Source: Microbaculum marinum (lineage in GTDB: Bacteria; Pseudomonadota; Alphaproteobacteria; Rhizobiales; Tepidamorphaceae). From it: a DNA stretch of 64,000 bases. How positions within the stretch are numbered: the stretch's first letter is position 1; each line of letters begins with the position of its first letter. The position numbers and the translations under genes were made by a program. Shown piece after piece: positions 1 through 9,803 of this stretch. A model generated the notes under the pieces. The model made no database searches. It was not told the origin of the DNA and saw only the letters and a list, made by a program, of their open reading frames with translations. The stretch lies in NCBI RefSeq assembly GCF_042646165.1, contig NZ_JBHRTC010000003.1, one strand, 5' to 3'.

Positions 1-245
1 GCCTGTTTCGGTGCGGACCTGTTCGAGGCGGAGGTCCGCTATCTGATGGCCGCCGAATGGGCGCAGACCGCCGACGACGTCCTGTGGCGGCGCTCGAAGC
101 TCGGCCTGCGCCTGTCCCAGGCCGAGGCGGACAAACTCGACGACTGGATGGCGGCGGCACGATCGGCCACTATCGACCGTGACACCGGCACGGTCTCCGC
201 GGACGGAGAGGGACCGCCGGACGGGGACGGACCGGGAGGCGAGAC

Positions 246-249
<4 letters not shown>
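1..249 (+). CDS. glpD: glycerol-3-phosphate dehydrogenase, C-terminal end (partial)
   Basis: The frame is open from the left edge of the window, so only about 82 C-terminal residues are seen. The segment with AEWAQTADDVLWRRSKLGL is the conserved C-terminal signature of the FAD-dependent aerobic GlpD, which oxidises sn-glycerol 3-phosphate to dihydroxyacetone phosphate at the membrane and passes electrons to quinone. The last 25 or so residues are a variable Gly/Asp/Pro-rich tail. The stop codon overlaps the start of glpK in an ATGA arrangement, so the two are almost certainly co-transcribed and translationally coupled as a glycerol catabolic operon. The N-terminal FAD domain lies outside the window. 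Confidence 0.9.
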
Positions 250-1733
<1,484 letters not shown>

Positions 1734-1770
1734 CCTTTAGGCGCGCCGCCGTTCCCGTTCCGGGTCCCGG

Positions 1771-2805
1771 CTAGCCGGTCTCCGTGCAGACGATCGCGGC
1801 GCCGGCCGCCAGCGCCTTCAGCTTGCCGACGGCGACGTCGCGCGGCATCGGCGCCATGCCGCAGTTCGTGCAGGGCTGGATCCGCCCGGCATCGGCATGC
1901 CGCAACGCCTCGCGGATGGTCGCTGCGACCTCCTCGGCTGTCTCGACCCGGTTCGTAGCCACGTCGATCGCCCCGACCAGGATCTCCTTGTCCTCGAGCA
2001 GCCCGATCAGCGACACCGGCACGTGCGAGCCGGCGCATTCCAGCGAAACCTGGTCGATGCGGCTGGCGTTGATCGCCGGGAAAATCTCCTCGTACTGCCG
2101 CCAGACGGAGCCGAGGGTCTTCTTCCATTCGGTGTTCGCCTCGATGCCGTAGCCGTAGCAGATGTGCACCGCCGTCCGGCAGGTCAGGCCGCGGGCGGCG
2201 CGCTCCAGCGCGGCGATGCCCCAGTCCTTTACGTCGTCCATGAAGACGTTGAAGGCCGGCTCGTCGAACTGGATGACGTCGACCCCGGCGGCCTCAAGAT
2301 CGCGCGCCTCCTCGTTCAGCACCTCGGCGAAGGCCATCGCCATGTCGGCGCGACTGCCGTAGTGGCTGTCGGCGATGGTGTCGCAGATCGTCATCGGTCC
2401 CGGCAGCGTCCATTTCAGCGCCCGCGTCGTATGGACACGAACGAAGCGGGCCTCCCCGACATGGACCGGCTTCGTCCGCGCGACCGCCGAGGTGACGGTC
2501 GGGACGTCGACGACATAGCGGTTGTCGCGGATGCCCATCCGGGTCTTCCGCTCCCAGTCGATCCCGCCGATGTGCTCCAGGAAGCCGTGCACGAAGTGGG
2601 TGCGGAACTGCTCGCCGTCGGAGACGATGTCGATCCCAGCGTCCTCCTGTTCCTTCAGCCAGACCAGCGCCGCGTCGCGCTGTGCCGCCTCCCGCTCCGC
2701 CCCCCGGTGGCGCCAGGCCGGCCAGAGCTTTTCCGGCTCGGCGAGCCAGAACGGCTTCGGCAGGCTGCCGGCCACCGTCGTCTGGAAAAGCTGCGCTGCG
2801 GTCAT
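1771..2805 (-). CDS. mesD: folate-independent methionine synthase core, MesD-like
   Basis: A 344-residue single-barrel relative of the C-terminal half of cobalamin-independent methionine synthase MetE. Likely zinc and homocysteine ligands are H214 and C216 (VHICYGYG), E256 (SLEC) and C315 (TNCGM). The N-terminal MetE half, which binds polyglutamyl folate, is absent. By recall, whole-length similarity (start TVAGSLPKPFWLAEPEKLW, end KLKALAAGAAIV) is strongest to MesD, one of the short core-MetE families that make methionine from homocysteine without methyl-folate. MesD is normally encoded beside MesX (DUF1852), but no DUF1852-like gene is adjacent here. The upstream gene on the same strand is a homocysteine S-methyltransferase 149 bp away. 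A strong GGAGGAG ribosome site precedes the ATG. I saw no SAM or cobalamin riboswitch. Confidence 0.85.
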   Translation of the reverse strand: MTAAQLFQTTVAGSLPKPFWLAEPEKLWPAWRHRGAEREAAQRDAALVWLKEQEDAGIDIVSDGEQFRTHFVHGFLEHIGGIDWERKTRMGIRDNRYVVDVPTVTSAVARTKPVHVGEARFVRVHTTRALKWTLPGPMTICDTIADSHYGSRADMAMAFAEVLNEEARDLEAAGVDVIQFDEPAFNVFMDDVKDWGIAALERAARGLTCRTAVHICYGYGIEANTEWKKTLGSVWRQYEEIFPAINASRIDQVSLECAGSHVPVSLIGLLEDKEILVGAIDVATNRVETAEEVAATIREALRHADAGRIQPCTNCGMAPMPRDVAVGKLKALAAGAAIVCTETG

Positions 2806-2954
2806 CGTCTCCTCCCCGCGATGCGCCCGTCATGCGTGCAGGCGGCTTGCCGGCAACCCTAGCGGGGAGGCCGGTGCGGGGGGAAGGGCTTTCGCGCCCG
2901 CGGGGAGGCGACAAGCAGTTTGTCCTGCAGGTTGAAGGCGAATCGGCGGCGGTA

Positions 2955-3917
2955 TCAGCCCGTGCGGTCCGCGACGATGGCGTCGCCGATCGCCGCGACG
3001 TGGCGGTGATCGGTGCCGCAGCAGCCGCCGACGACATTGAGGTTCGGCATGACCTCGCGCAGCGCCCTCAACCGGCCGGCCAGGTCCTCCGGATCGCCCT
3101 CGTCGAGCGTCTCGGAATCGTCCAGTTCCGCATGGCTCTTGGCGGATGCGTTGGCGCGGATGCCGCGCACCCGCGTCAGCCATGCCTCGCCGCGCAAGAC
3201 CGCATGCTCGAAATGGCTCGGATGGGCGCAGTTGATCATGTAGTAGGCCGGATGCGCCTCCGTCGCGGCATCCACCGCGTCGACCGCCGCACCGATCTCC
3301 TCGCCGGAGGGCAGCCGGCCGTCGGTCTCCACCGTGAACGAGACCGCGCACGGCACGGCGGCATCGCGTGCGGCGAGCGCCAGTCCGGTCGCTTCGGGGA
3401 CGTTGGTCATGGTGATCCCGGTGACCATGTCGGCGCCGGCCGCCGCGAAGACCCCGACCTGCCCGGCATGGTAGGCGCGCGCCTGTTCGACGCTCGTCAG
3501 GTCGCCGGCATCGTATCCGTCGCCGCGCGGACCGACGCAGCCGCTGATGACGAAACGACTCTGCGGCGTCTCGTGCTCGTTACGTATCTCGTGCATCATA
3601 TCGATCGCGGCCGTGTTGATGCGGGCCAGCGCGTGGGCGTCGTAGCCGAGCTTGCGGCCCCAGTCGGGGCTCGCCCGCCATGTCGGGCTTTCCAGGATGA
3701 ATCCGAGCCCGCGCTCCGCGGCCAGCGCGGCGTATCGCCGGAAATAGCGCCGCAGCATCTCCCGCCCCTCGTCGGTCTCCAGCAGCACGAACGAGGCGAA
3801 GCAGGGAAGGTCCGCCCCCTCGTGGAAGATCAGCACCGTCTCGATGCCGCCGTCGGTAAGGAAGACCCCGCCGGAGCGGGGGTCGGTCTGGGGAAGGTGG
3901 TCGCGATACCTGGACAT
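2955..3917 (-). CDS. homocysteine S-methyltransferase family protein
   Basis: A zinc-dependent methyltransferase of the MmuM/betaine-homocysteine methyltransferase fold, about 320 residues. The three metal-binding cysteines are visible: Cys in MINCAHPSH (residue 230) and the pair in VVGGCCGT (299-300). FLTDGGIETVLIFHEG near residue 20 is the family's N-terminal strand. Such enzymes move a methyl group from S-methylmethionine, SAM or a betaine to homocysteine, and the donor cannot be read from sequence. The frame stays open 38 codons further upstream, but the ATG at 3917 follows an AGGAG box and gives the standard MSRYRDHLPQ start. It lies just upstream of the MesD-like gene, so both probably serve methionine synthesis or salvage. 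Confidence 0.85.
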   Translation of the reverse strand: MSRYRDHLPQTDPRSGGVFLTDGGIETVLIFHEGADLPCFASFVLLETDEGREMLRRYFRRYAALAAERGLGFILESPTWRASPDWGRKLGYDAHALARINTAAIDMMHEIRNEHETPQSRFVISGCVGPRGDGYDAGDLTSVEQARAYHAGQVGVFAAAGADMVTGITMTNVPEATGLALAARDAAVPCAVSFTVETDGRLPSGEEIGAAVDAVDAATEAHPAYYMINCAHPSHFEHAVLRGEAWLTRVRGIRANASAKSHAELDDSETLDEGDPEDLAGRLRALREVMPNLNVVGGCCGTDHRHVAAIGDAIVADRTG

Positions 3918-4104
3918 CTGCGTCCGCTCCTGTGTCGACATGGTCATGGCGTGACCATGCGGGTAGCAGGATGCGGTATCGCCTCTGTGTCCGCGACGTT
4001 TCAGGCCGGTTTCTGCGCCATCCGGCTCCAACCCGGTTCATGCGGGCGGCACGTGCGGGCACCGCGCGGCAGGCCCGTCCGACAGATCGAATGGTGAGGA
4101 AAAC

Positions 4105-4179
4105 TGGAGCGGGCGATGAGATTCGAACTCACGACCCCAACCTTGGCAAGGTTGTGCTCTACCCCTGAGCTACGCCCGC
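4105..4179 (-). tRNA. tRNA-Gly (anticodon GCC)
   Basis: On the minus strand a full cloverleaf can be drawn: acceptor GCGGGCG pairs with CGCCCGC, D-arm with GTAGCTCAGGGGTAGAGC, anticodon loop TTGCCAA giving GCC, and T-arm with GTTCGAATC. A discriminator T and an encoded CCA end follow. It stands alone between the homocysteine methyltransferase and prolyl-tRNA deacylase genes. Confidence 0.97.
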
Positions 4180-4393
4180 TCTGGCGCCGCCGTTAGGCGT
4201 TCGGGCGCCTTATATGCACAACAGTCGCACCGATTGCAACTGGCAGGAATCCCATCGCCGTCGGCGGCCTGTCCCGTGCGGCGCGGAGAGATGCCGACCG
4301 TACACGGTTCCGGACAGCCCCGGGAGGGCCATTGAGAAATGCGGTGGCGGACTCTAGAAGCGGGCGGAGAGGAAATCGTGACGGACCAAAGCC

Positions 4394-4897
4394 ATGCCGC
4401 TGACCCCCGACCAACTGCTCGACCGCCTGCAATCCCTCGGTTTCGAGACCACGACGGTGCGCCATCCGCCGCTGTTCACGGTCGCCGACTCCCAGGAACT
4501 GCGCGGCGAGATCGAGGGCGGCCATACCAAGAACCTGTTCATGAAGGACAAGAAGGGCCGGCTGTGGCTCGTCGTCGCAGAAGAGGATGCCGACATCGAT
4601 CTGAAGCGGTTGCACGAGCGGATCGGCTCGGCGCGTCTGAGTTTCGGCAAGCCGGAGCTGCTGATTGAGGTGCTCGGCGTGCGGCCCGGATCGGTGACGC
4701 CGTTCGGCGCGGTTAACGACACCGAGGGCCGCGTCACCGTCGTCCTCGACGAGGCCCTGCTGCGCCACGCGGTCCTGAATTTCCACCCGCTCACGAACGA
4801 TGCGACGACCTCCATCCGCCGCGACGACCTGATAGCCTTCCTCCGCGACACCGGCCACGACCCGCTGGTGATCGCGGTATCGGATCCCGTGACCTGA
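4394..4897 (+). CDS. prolyl-tRNA deacylase, YbaK/ProX family
   Basis: A 167-residue single-domain YbaK/EbsC protein. Members of the ProX branch hydrolyse mischarged Ala-tRNA(Pro) in trans, correcting errors of prolyl-tRNA synthetase. The family core is clear: HTKNLFMKDKKGRLWLVV with the conserved lysines (about residues 44-61), then VRPGSVTPFGAVND (about 96-109), and FHPLTNDATTSI near the C-terminus. It begins at ATG 4394 with no obvious Shine-Dalgarno sequence. It stands alone after the divergent tRNA-Gly, and the following thioredoxin gene is 170 bp away, so it may have its own promoter. Confidence 0.88.
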   Translation: MPLTPDQLLDRLQSLGFETTTVRHPPLFTVADSQELRGEIEGGHTKNLFMKDKKGRLWLVVAEEDADIDLKRLHERIGSARLSFGKPELLIEVLGVRPGSVTPFGAVNDTEGRVTVVLDEALLRHAVLNFHPLTNDATTSIRRDDLIAFLRDTGHDPLVIAVSDPVT

Positions 4898-5067
4898 GGC
4901 GCGCATTACCGGATTTGCACTCCGGCGCATTGGAGCCCATCTTAGTGGTGACCACGGGCACGCGGGCCGGTCCGGAATGGAGGCGGTCCCCGACAGTTCG
5001 GGCACCACAGCTCGGGCAACACTTCGGGCAAGGTTGTGCCGATAACACTTGGATAGGACGACAGGAC

Positions 5068-6003
5068 ATGGATCTTTCATCCCTCGTTTCCGGAGGCGCC
5101 CCCGGCGGAGCCAACGGCGGCGGTGCACCGGGCGGCCTGATCAAGGACACCAGCACGGCCGAATTCATGACCGACGTCATCGAGGCGTCGAAGACGCAGC
5201 CGGTGCTGGTCGACTTCTGGGCGCCCTGGTGCGGCCCCTGCAAGCAGCTCGGGCCGTTGCTGGAAAAGGCCGTGCAGGAAGCAAAGGGCGCCGTGAAGCT
5301 CGTCAAGATGAACATCGACGAGCATCCCTCGATCCCGCAGCAGATGGGTGTCCAGTCGATCCCGGCGGTATTCGCCTTCGTCGACGGCCGTCCGGTCGAC
5401 GGCTTCATGGGTGCGCTGCCGGAAAGCCAGATCAAGGAGTTTATCGCCCGCCTCGCCGGTCCTAGCGCCGAAGAGGCCGAGCTTGAGGATGTGCTCGCAT
5501 CGGCCCAGGCGGCCCTCGACGAGGGCGACGTCGCCGGGGCGGCCGAGATCTTCGCCGCCGTGCTGCAGGAGGACCGCACGAATCTCGCCGCGATCGGCGG
5601 GCTGACGCGGTGCCTGGTCGCATCCGGCGAACTGGACAGGGCGCGTCAGACGCTCGCGCTGACGCCGCCCGGGAAGGAAGGCGACGCCGTGATCGCCGGA
5701 GCCCGCGCCGTGCTCGAACTCGCCACGCAGACCGCCGATGTCGGCGACATCCAGACGCTCGCCGCTCAGCTCGAGAGTGATCCGAATGACCACCAGGCGC
5801 GTTTCGATCTGGCGCTGGCGCTGAACGCCCGCGGCGACCGGGAGGATGCGGTAAACCATCTGGTCGAGATCATCCGGCGCAAGCGCGACTGGAACGACGA
5901 GGCTGCCCGCAAGCAGCTCGTCCAGTTCTTCGAGGCTTGGGGACCGGTCGATCCGATGACCATCGAGGCGCGCCGCAAGCTGTCCTCGGTGCTGTTTTCC
6001 TGA
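5068..6003 (+). CDS. cnoX: thioredoxin-TPR co-chaperone, CnoX/YbbN-like
   Basis: A 311-residue protein with an N-terminal thioredoxin fold joined to a helical TPR-like C-terminal domain (about 135-311, with DPNDHQARFDLALALNARGD as one clear repeat). The redox motif WCGPC lies at 54-58 and the cis-proline loop QSIPAVF near 97. This architecture is that of CnoX/YbbN, which holds unfolding proteins under oxidative or heat stress and hands them to GroEL or DnaK. Unlike the E. coli protein, the full CxxC pair is kept, so it may also act as a reductase. The open frame extends 51 codons upstream, but ATG 5068 with an AGGACGACAGG region and the family-like start MDLSSLV is preferred. It begins a run with the LON-domain and Trm112 genes. 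Confidence 0.82.
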   Translation: MDLSSLVSGGAPGGANGGGAPGGLIKDTSTAEFMTDVIEASKTQPVLVDFWAPWCGPCKQLGPLLEKAVQEAKGAVKLVKMNIDEHPSIPQQMGVQSIPAVFAFVDGRPVDGFMGALPESQIKEFIARLAGPSAEEAELEDVLASAQAALDEGDVAGAAEIFAAVLQEDRTNLAAIGGLTRCLVASGELDRARQTLALTPPGKEGDAVIAGARAVLELATQTADVGDIQTLAAQLESDPNDHQARFDLALALNARGDREDAVNHLVEIIRRKRDWNDEAARKQLVQFFEAWGPVDPMTIEARRKLSSVLFS

Positions 6004-6026
6004 GGAACCGCCGAGGCGAACCGTAA

Positions 6027-6704
6027 ATGACCATCAATCGCCCCTACCACGGTCCGCGCGAGCTCCCGCAGATCGTCCCGGTCTTTCCGCTGAGCGGTGT
6101 CCTGCTGCTGCCCCGCGGCGACTTGCCGCTCAACATCTTCGAACCGCGCTACCTGAAGATGATCGACGACGTGCTCGCCGGCGACCGGATGATCGGCATC
6201 ATCCAGCCCGCCATCGGTGCCCAGGGGCCGGACGAACGCGAGGTCCCGGCGCTTGCCGACATCGGCTGCGTTGGCCGTGTGACCGCGCTGCAGGAAACGG
6301 GCGATGACCGCTATCTCATCACGGTCACCGGCATTTCCCGGTTTCGGGTCGTCGAGGAACTGGAGGTGACCACGCCCTATCGCCAGTGCCGGATCACGAC
6401 GGAGCCTTTTGGGGAGGACTTTACCGCGAGCTATGGGGAGGACGCCGTCGACCGGCAAAAGCTGCTCGCCACCTTCCGTGCGTTTCTGGATGCCAACGAC
6501 ATGGAGACCGACTGGGAGTCCGTCAATCGGGCCTCCAACGAAACGCTGGTGAACGCCCTGTCGATGCTGAGTCCCTACGGACCGCGCGAGAAGCAGGCGC
6601 TGCTGGAAGCAGACGACCTCAATACGCGCGCCGAAGTGCTGATTGCCGTGACCGAGATGGCGTTGGCGCGCGACAGCGACGATTTCGGGCCGTCTCTGCA
6701 GTAG
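6027..6704 (+). CDS. LON N-terminal (substrate-binding) domain protein
   Basis: A 225-residue protein consisting only of the LON substrate-recognition domain. VPVFPLSGVLLLPRGDLPLNIF is split across residues 11-32 and is followed by EPRYLKMIDDVL. It has no AAA+ ATPase and no Ser-Lys protease part, so it is not a Lon protease. Stand-alone LON-domain proteins are widespread in alphaproteobacteria and their function is unknown; an adaptor or substrate-binding role is only inferred. It starts 23 bp after the thioredoxin-TPR gene, and the Trm112 gene follows 49 bp later, so the three probably form one transcript linked to protein quality control. Confidence 0.87.
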   Translation: MTINRPYHGPRELPQIVPVFPLSGVLLLPRGDLPLNIFEPRYLKMIDDVLAGDRMIGIIQPAIGAQGPDEREVPALADIGCVGRVTALQETGDDRYLITVTGISRFRVVEELEVTTPYRQCRITTEPFGEDFTASYGEDAVDRQKLLATFRAFLDANDMETDWESVNRASNETLVNALSMLSPYGPREKQALLEADDLNTRAEVLIAVTEMALARDSDDFGPSLQ

Positions 6705-6753
6705 GCGGGACATTCGACAAGGCTGCGATTCAATCAGGAGGTCGCCACAGACG

Positions 6754-6975
6754 ATGAGCATACCGACGCGCGGGAGCATCGATCCGAAGCTTCTGGAAAT
6801 CCTCGTCTGTCCGCTGACGAAGACGGTTCTGGAATACGATTCCGATCGTCAGGAACTGGTCAGCCGCGCCGCCCGTGTCGCCTATCCGATCCGCGACGGG
6901 ATTCCGATCATGCTGCCCGAGGAAGCCCGGCCGCTCAGTGACGAGGATCTGTCGACCTCCGGATCCCGCGGCTGA
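6754..6975 (+). CDS. Trm112 family protein
   Basis: A 73-residue protein with the compact Trm112/UPF0434 fold: IDPKLLEILVCPLTKTVLEYD, then AYPIRDGIPIML. Bacterial members have kept only part of the zinc-binding cysteines, as here with a single Cys in LVCPL. The eukaryotic relative activates several tRNA and protein methyltransferases, while the bacterial role is not established. AGGAGG upstream of ATG 6754 is a near-perfect ribosome site. It is the last gene of the thioredoxin-LON-Trm112 run. Confidence 0.88.
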   Translation: MSIPTRGSIDPKLLEILVCPLTKTVLEYDSDRQELVSRAARVAYPIRDGIPIMLPEEARPLSDEDLSTSGSRG

Positions 6976-7164
6976 GCCCTGACGGACTTCCCGTCCCTTG
7001 CGCGGGGTAAATTCCTTGTTGCGGCATTCGGCGGGCCGATCTATCTGTCCCGGCACTCGATTGTCAGGAGTCCAGGCGCGCATCTAGGCCCGCGCGCACA
7101 ACACCGAAAAATCGAAACCACGAACCGGCCCGGGCACCGTCAGTGCAACCGGACGATATCCCCT

Positions 7165-7641
7165 GTGAGGAAGCAGATGCTCCGAGTTAAGACCTTTATT
7201 GCATTGGCGTTTGGAGGATTGTTGCTGGCGGCGCCGGCAAAGGCGCAGCAGGTCGAATGGCGGGGTGGCGGCTTCTTGTCCTCGCTGACGCAGGCCTGCC
7301 TGGACGACGGCTACAAGGAGCACGAGTACGTGTCGGTACGCTATCGGCCGAAAGGGTTCGGATCGAACGGCAGCCAGTCGCGCATCGGCTTCTTCCATCC
7401 GCTGTTCTTCGCCACGAGCTATGCCATCAACGGCAATTTCGCCAAGTCGTTCAAGCCGGTGCAGGGTGGCGGCACGTCGGCCGGCACCTTCCTGTTCGAA
7501 ACCACCATGAAGTTGACGCAGAAGCCCTCGAAGCTCACGGACTCGACCCCTTCGGTGGAGCTTTCGGGACAGATCCGCAACTACGGCGGTACTCCCGACT
7601 GCACGATGGCCTTCGAGGTCAACCTCACCAGGCGTCCCTGA
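7165..7641 (+). CDS. secreted protein of unknown function, paralogue 1
   Basis: A 158-residue protein with a clear Sec signal peptide: basic MRKQMLRVK, a hydrophobic core, and an AKA cleavage site after residue 27. I do not recognise the mature part. Its most conserved stretches, shared with the next gene, are VRYRPKG, SRI-FFHPLFFATSY, a KPVQGGG loop and an IRNYG motif near the C-terminus. Two cysteines (QAC near 43 and PDC near 147) are kept in both paralogues and could form a disulfide in the periplasm. It lies alone after the Trm112 gene with nearly 190 bp of leader. A capsule, envelope or inhibitor role cannot be decided from sequence. Confidence 0.8.
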   Translation: MRKQMLRVKTFIALAFGGLLLAAPAKAQQVEWRGGGFLSSLTQACLDDGYKEHEYVSVRYRPKGFGSNGSQSRIGFFHPLFFATSYAINGNFAKSFKPVQGGGTSAGTFLFETTMKLTQKPSKLTDSTPSVELSGQIRNYGGTPDCTMAFEVNLTRRP

Positions 7642-7923
7642 ACGCTTCTCCGACCGCTCCGCTGCGACCCGCGCCGCGGAGCAGGCCTGCCGATCATTCC
7701 ATGGTGCGGCCGTCGCGACGGGTCTTCCAGCCGCCGCGCGGGGCGACCCCGCCAACGTTTGGCTTTGACCAACGGGTCAACTATGGTCCCTCCGTGCCGA
7801 GTCGGATCCGCTTCGACGAGCAGCACTTCATCCGGCTCTTCGAGCCATCCAGCCATTACGAGGCAACAACCAGGGACAGCTGACGGGCCAAGTGACCCGG
7901 CTGTCCTTTCCTTGGAGATTCCG

Positions 7924-8394
7924 ATGTTTGCAATTCGAACTGCTTTTCTTGGCGCGGTCGGTGCCGTCCTGCTGGCTTCGCCGGCGAGCGCGGCGACCGA
8001 GGAATGGCGGGGTGGCGTCTATCTCACCGCCGAAACTCCGGCCTGTGCCGAGGATGGATATCAGGACCGCGAATACGTCAATGTCCGCTACCGTCCGAAG
8101 GGCCTCGGCGACAATGGCCCGGATTCCCGGATCAGCTTCTTTCATCCGCTGTTCTTCGCGACATCCTACCGGCGCACTGGCAATTTCACGAAGTCGTACA
8201 AGCCCGTCCAGGGCGGCGGCATGTCGGCATCCGTCTGGGCGTTCGAGAACACCCCGCGGCTGAAGCTGAAGCAGTCGCCCGCCAGGCTGAAGCCGTCGAC
8301 GCCGTCGGTCTACATCACCGGCGTGATCAGGAACTACGGCGACTACGTCGGCTGCACGATGTCGTTCGAGGGAAGCCTGACCAAGCGCCCCTGA
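7924..8394 (+). CDS. secreted protein of unknown function, paralogue 2
   Basis: A 156-residue tandem paralogue of the preceding gene, alike along nearly its whole mature length: EEWRGGVYLT against VEWRGGGFLS, VRYRPKGLGDNG against VRYRPKGFGSNG, then ISFFHPLFFATSY and KSYKPVQGGGMSA. The signal peptide ends at ASA, residue 23. The two cysteines are conserved. The open frame extends 55 codons upstream, but GGAG seven bases before ATG 7924 and the signal peptide fix the start. The 282 bp between the copies suggests separate promoters. The copies clearly diverged some time ago, so this is an old tandem duplication rather than an assembly artefact. Confidence 0.8.
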   Translation: MFAIRTAFLGAVGAVLLASPASAATEEWRGGVYLTAETPACAEDGYQDREYVNVRYRPKGLGDNGPDSRISFFHPLFFATSYRRTGNFTKSYKPVQGGGMSASVWAFENTPRLKLKQSPARLKPSTPSVYITGVIRNYGDYVGCTMSFEGSLTKRP

Positions 8395-8402
8395 GGGCGC
8401 GC

Positions 8403-8432
8403 GGGCCCGCGGCGTCCGCTGCGGGCCCTGCC
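8403..8432. terminator. possible bidirectional terminator hairpin
   Basis: Inverted repeat GGGCCCGC / GCGGGCCC (8403-8410 and 8421-8428) just after the second secreted-protein gene and before the convergent UbiH-type gene. The stem is strong but the T-run is poor. Confidence 0.4.
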
Positions 8433-8453
8433 TTCCCAGACCGGCACGCCTTC

Positions 8454-9689
8454 CTAGACCGGCTCGCCGCGCAGCAGGCGCGGCGCCGGACCCGCGTCGC
8501 CGGCGGCCTCGGCCACGAACAGCTTCTTCAATGGGACGATCCGGTCGACTAGGCCGAGACCGATGTCGCGCACCGCGCGCAGCGGGCCGAAGTCGTTCGA
8601 AAACAACCGGTTCATCGCCTCCGTGGCGGTCGCCACCTGAACCGTGTCGAACCGGCGCCAGCGCTGGTATCGCTCCAGCACGGCGAGCGAGCCGAAATCC
8701 TCGCCGCGGCGCGCCGCGTCCACGACGACCTGTGCGAGGGCGGCCGCGTCGCGGAGGCCTAGATTGAGTCCGAGACCCGCCAGGGGATGCAGCCGGTGCG
8801 CGGCATCGCCGACCAGCGCTATGCGTGGTGCGACGAAAGTGCGGGCCAGCGCAAGTTCGAGCGGATAGACCCGCGGCGCCTCCAGCACCGTGATGTCGCC
8901 GATCTCCGGACCGGCGCGCAGGGCGAGTTCCCGCGCGAAGTCCTTTGAAGGAAGCGCCACAAGCCGCTCCGCCCGGGCTGCCGGCTCCGTCCAGACGACG
9001 CCGCTGCGGTTTCCCGGCAACGGCAGCAGGGCGAATGGCCCGCCGGGCAGGAAATGCTGGGTGGCCGCGCCGTCATGGGCAACGTCATGACCGACGATCG
9101 TGATGATCGAGGCCTGACCGTAGGACCATCCAACCGTCTTAATGCCGGCCCGCCTGCGCACCGCGGATCTCGCCCCGTCCGCGCCGATCAGAAGTCGCGA
9201 CGGGACCGTTTCGCCGCCGATTCGAATGCCGTAGGTGTCGGCCCCCACGGTTTCGACAACGGCGCCGTGCTCCACAGTGATCCCCGCCTCGTCGCACGCG
9301 GCGGATACGGCAGCCTGCAGATCCCGGCCGTCGACGAAATGGGCGAAGGGCTCGCCGGCTCGCGACGTGCCGGCAATCGTCAGGAACACGGGACGAACGA
9401 CCTCGGCGAGCTTGCTGTCGGAAATACGCATCGCGCTGCAGGCCTCGGCCTTGTCCTTCAGCCGGGCCCAGACGCCGAGTTCCTCCAGCATCCGCACCGT
9501 CGAGGCGGCGATGGCGTAGGTCCGTATGTCGCCCGGCGGACGGGGCGTCGGCGATGCGTCGACGATCCGCACCCGCAGGTCGACCCCCCGGGCGCCGGCG
9601 AGCGCCAGCGCCATTGCCTGGCCCACGAGGCCGGCGCCGGCGATGGTAACGTCGTGGCTGGTCGTTCTTGCGCCGTTTGCCATTGTCAT
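8454..9689 (-). CDS. UbiH/UbiF/COQ6-family FAD monooxygenase
   Basis: A 411-residue class A flavin hydroxylase. The Rossmann motif IAGAGLVGQAMALALAGA (about 16-33), LIGADGARSAVRRRAGI (the DG motif) and GDAAHRLHPLAGLGLNLGLRD (second FAD motif) are all visible. Such enzymes hydroxylate the aromatic ring of ubiquinone precursors at the membrane. Which ring carbon (UbiH, UbiL or UbiF type) cannot be decided from this sequence. It starts at ATG 9689 with a weak ribosome site, and ATG 9683 is an alternative. It is divergent from the thioesterase gene tesB, with 114 bp between. Confidence 0.9.
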   Translation of the reverse strand: MTMANGARTTSHDVTIAGAGLVGQAMALALAGARGVDLRVRIVDASPTPRPPGDIRTYAIAASTVRMLEELGVWARLKDKAEACSAMRISDSKLAEVVRPVFLTIAGTSRAGEPFAHFVDGRDLQAAVSAACDEAGITVEHGAVVETVGADTYGIRIGGETVPSRLLIGADGARSAVRRRAGIKTVGWSYGQASIITIVGHDVAHDGAATQHFLPGGPFALLPLPGNRSGVVWTEPAARAERLVALPSKDFARELALRAGPEIGDITVLEAPRVYPLELALARTFVAPRIALVGDAAHRLHPLAGLGLNLGLRDAAALAQVVVDAARRGEDFGSLAVLERYQRWRRFDTVQVATATEAMNRLFSNDFGPLRAVRDIGLGLVDRIVPLKKLFVAEAAGDAGPAPRLLRGEPV

Positions 9690-9803
9690 TTTCGCCCTGT
9701 TCCGGCCGGTCCGGCGACGCCGGGGCGGTGTACGCCCGGTCGGCCCCTTGACTTGGTTGCGGCAGCGCCGTCAGTTTCGCGCATCCCAACGGGGCACGCT
9801 CGC

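Noticed and set aside
2806..2954. Possible SAM or cobalamin riboswitch upstream of the methionine synthase gene
   Set aside because: I checked the minus strand for SAM-II, SAH and cobalamin signature sequences and saw none. Only a short GGGC-type hairpin is present.
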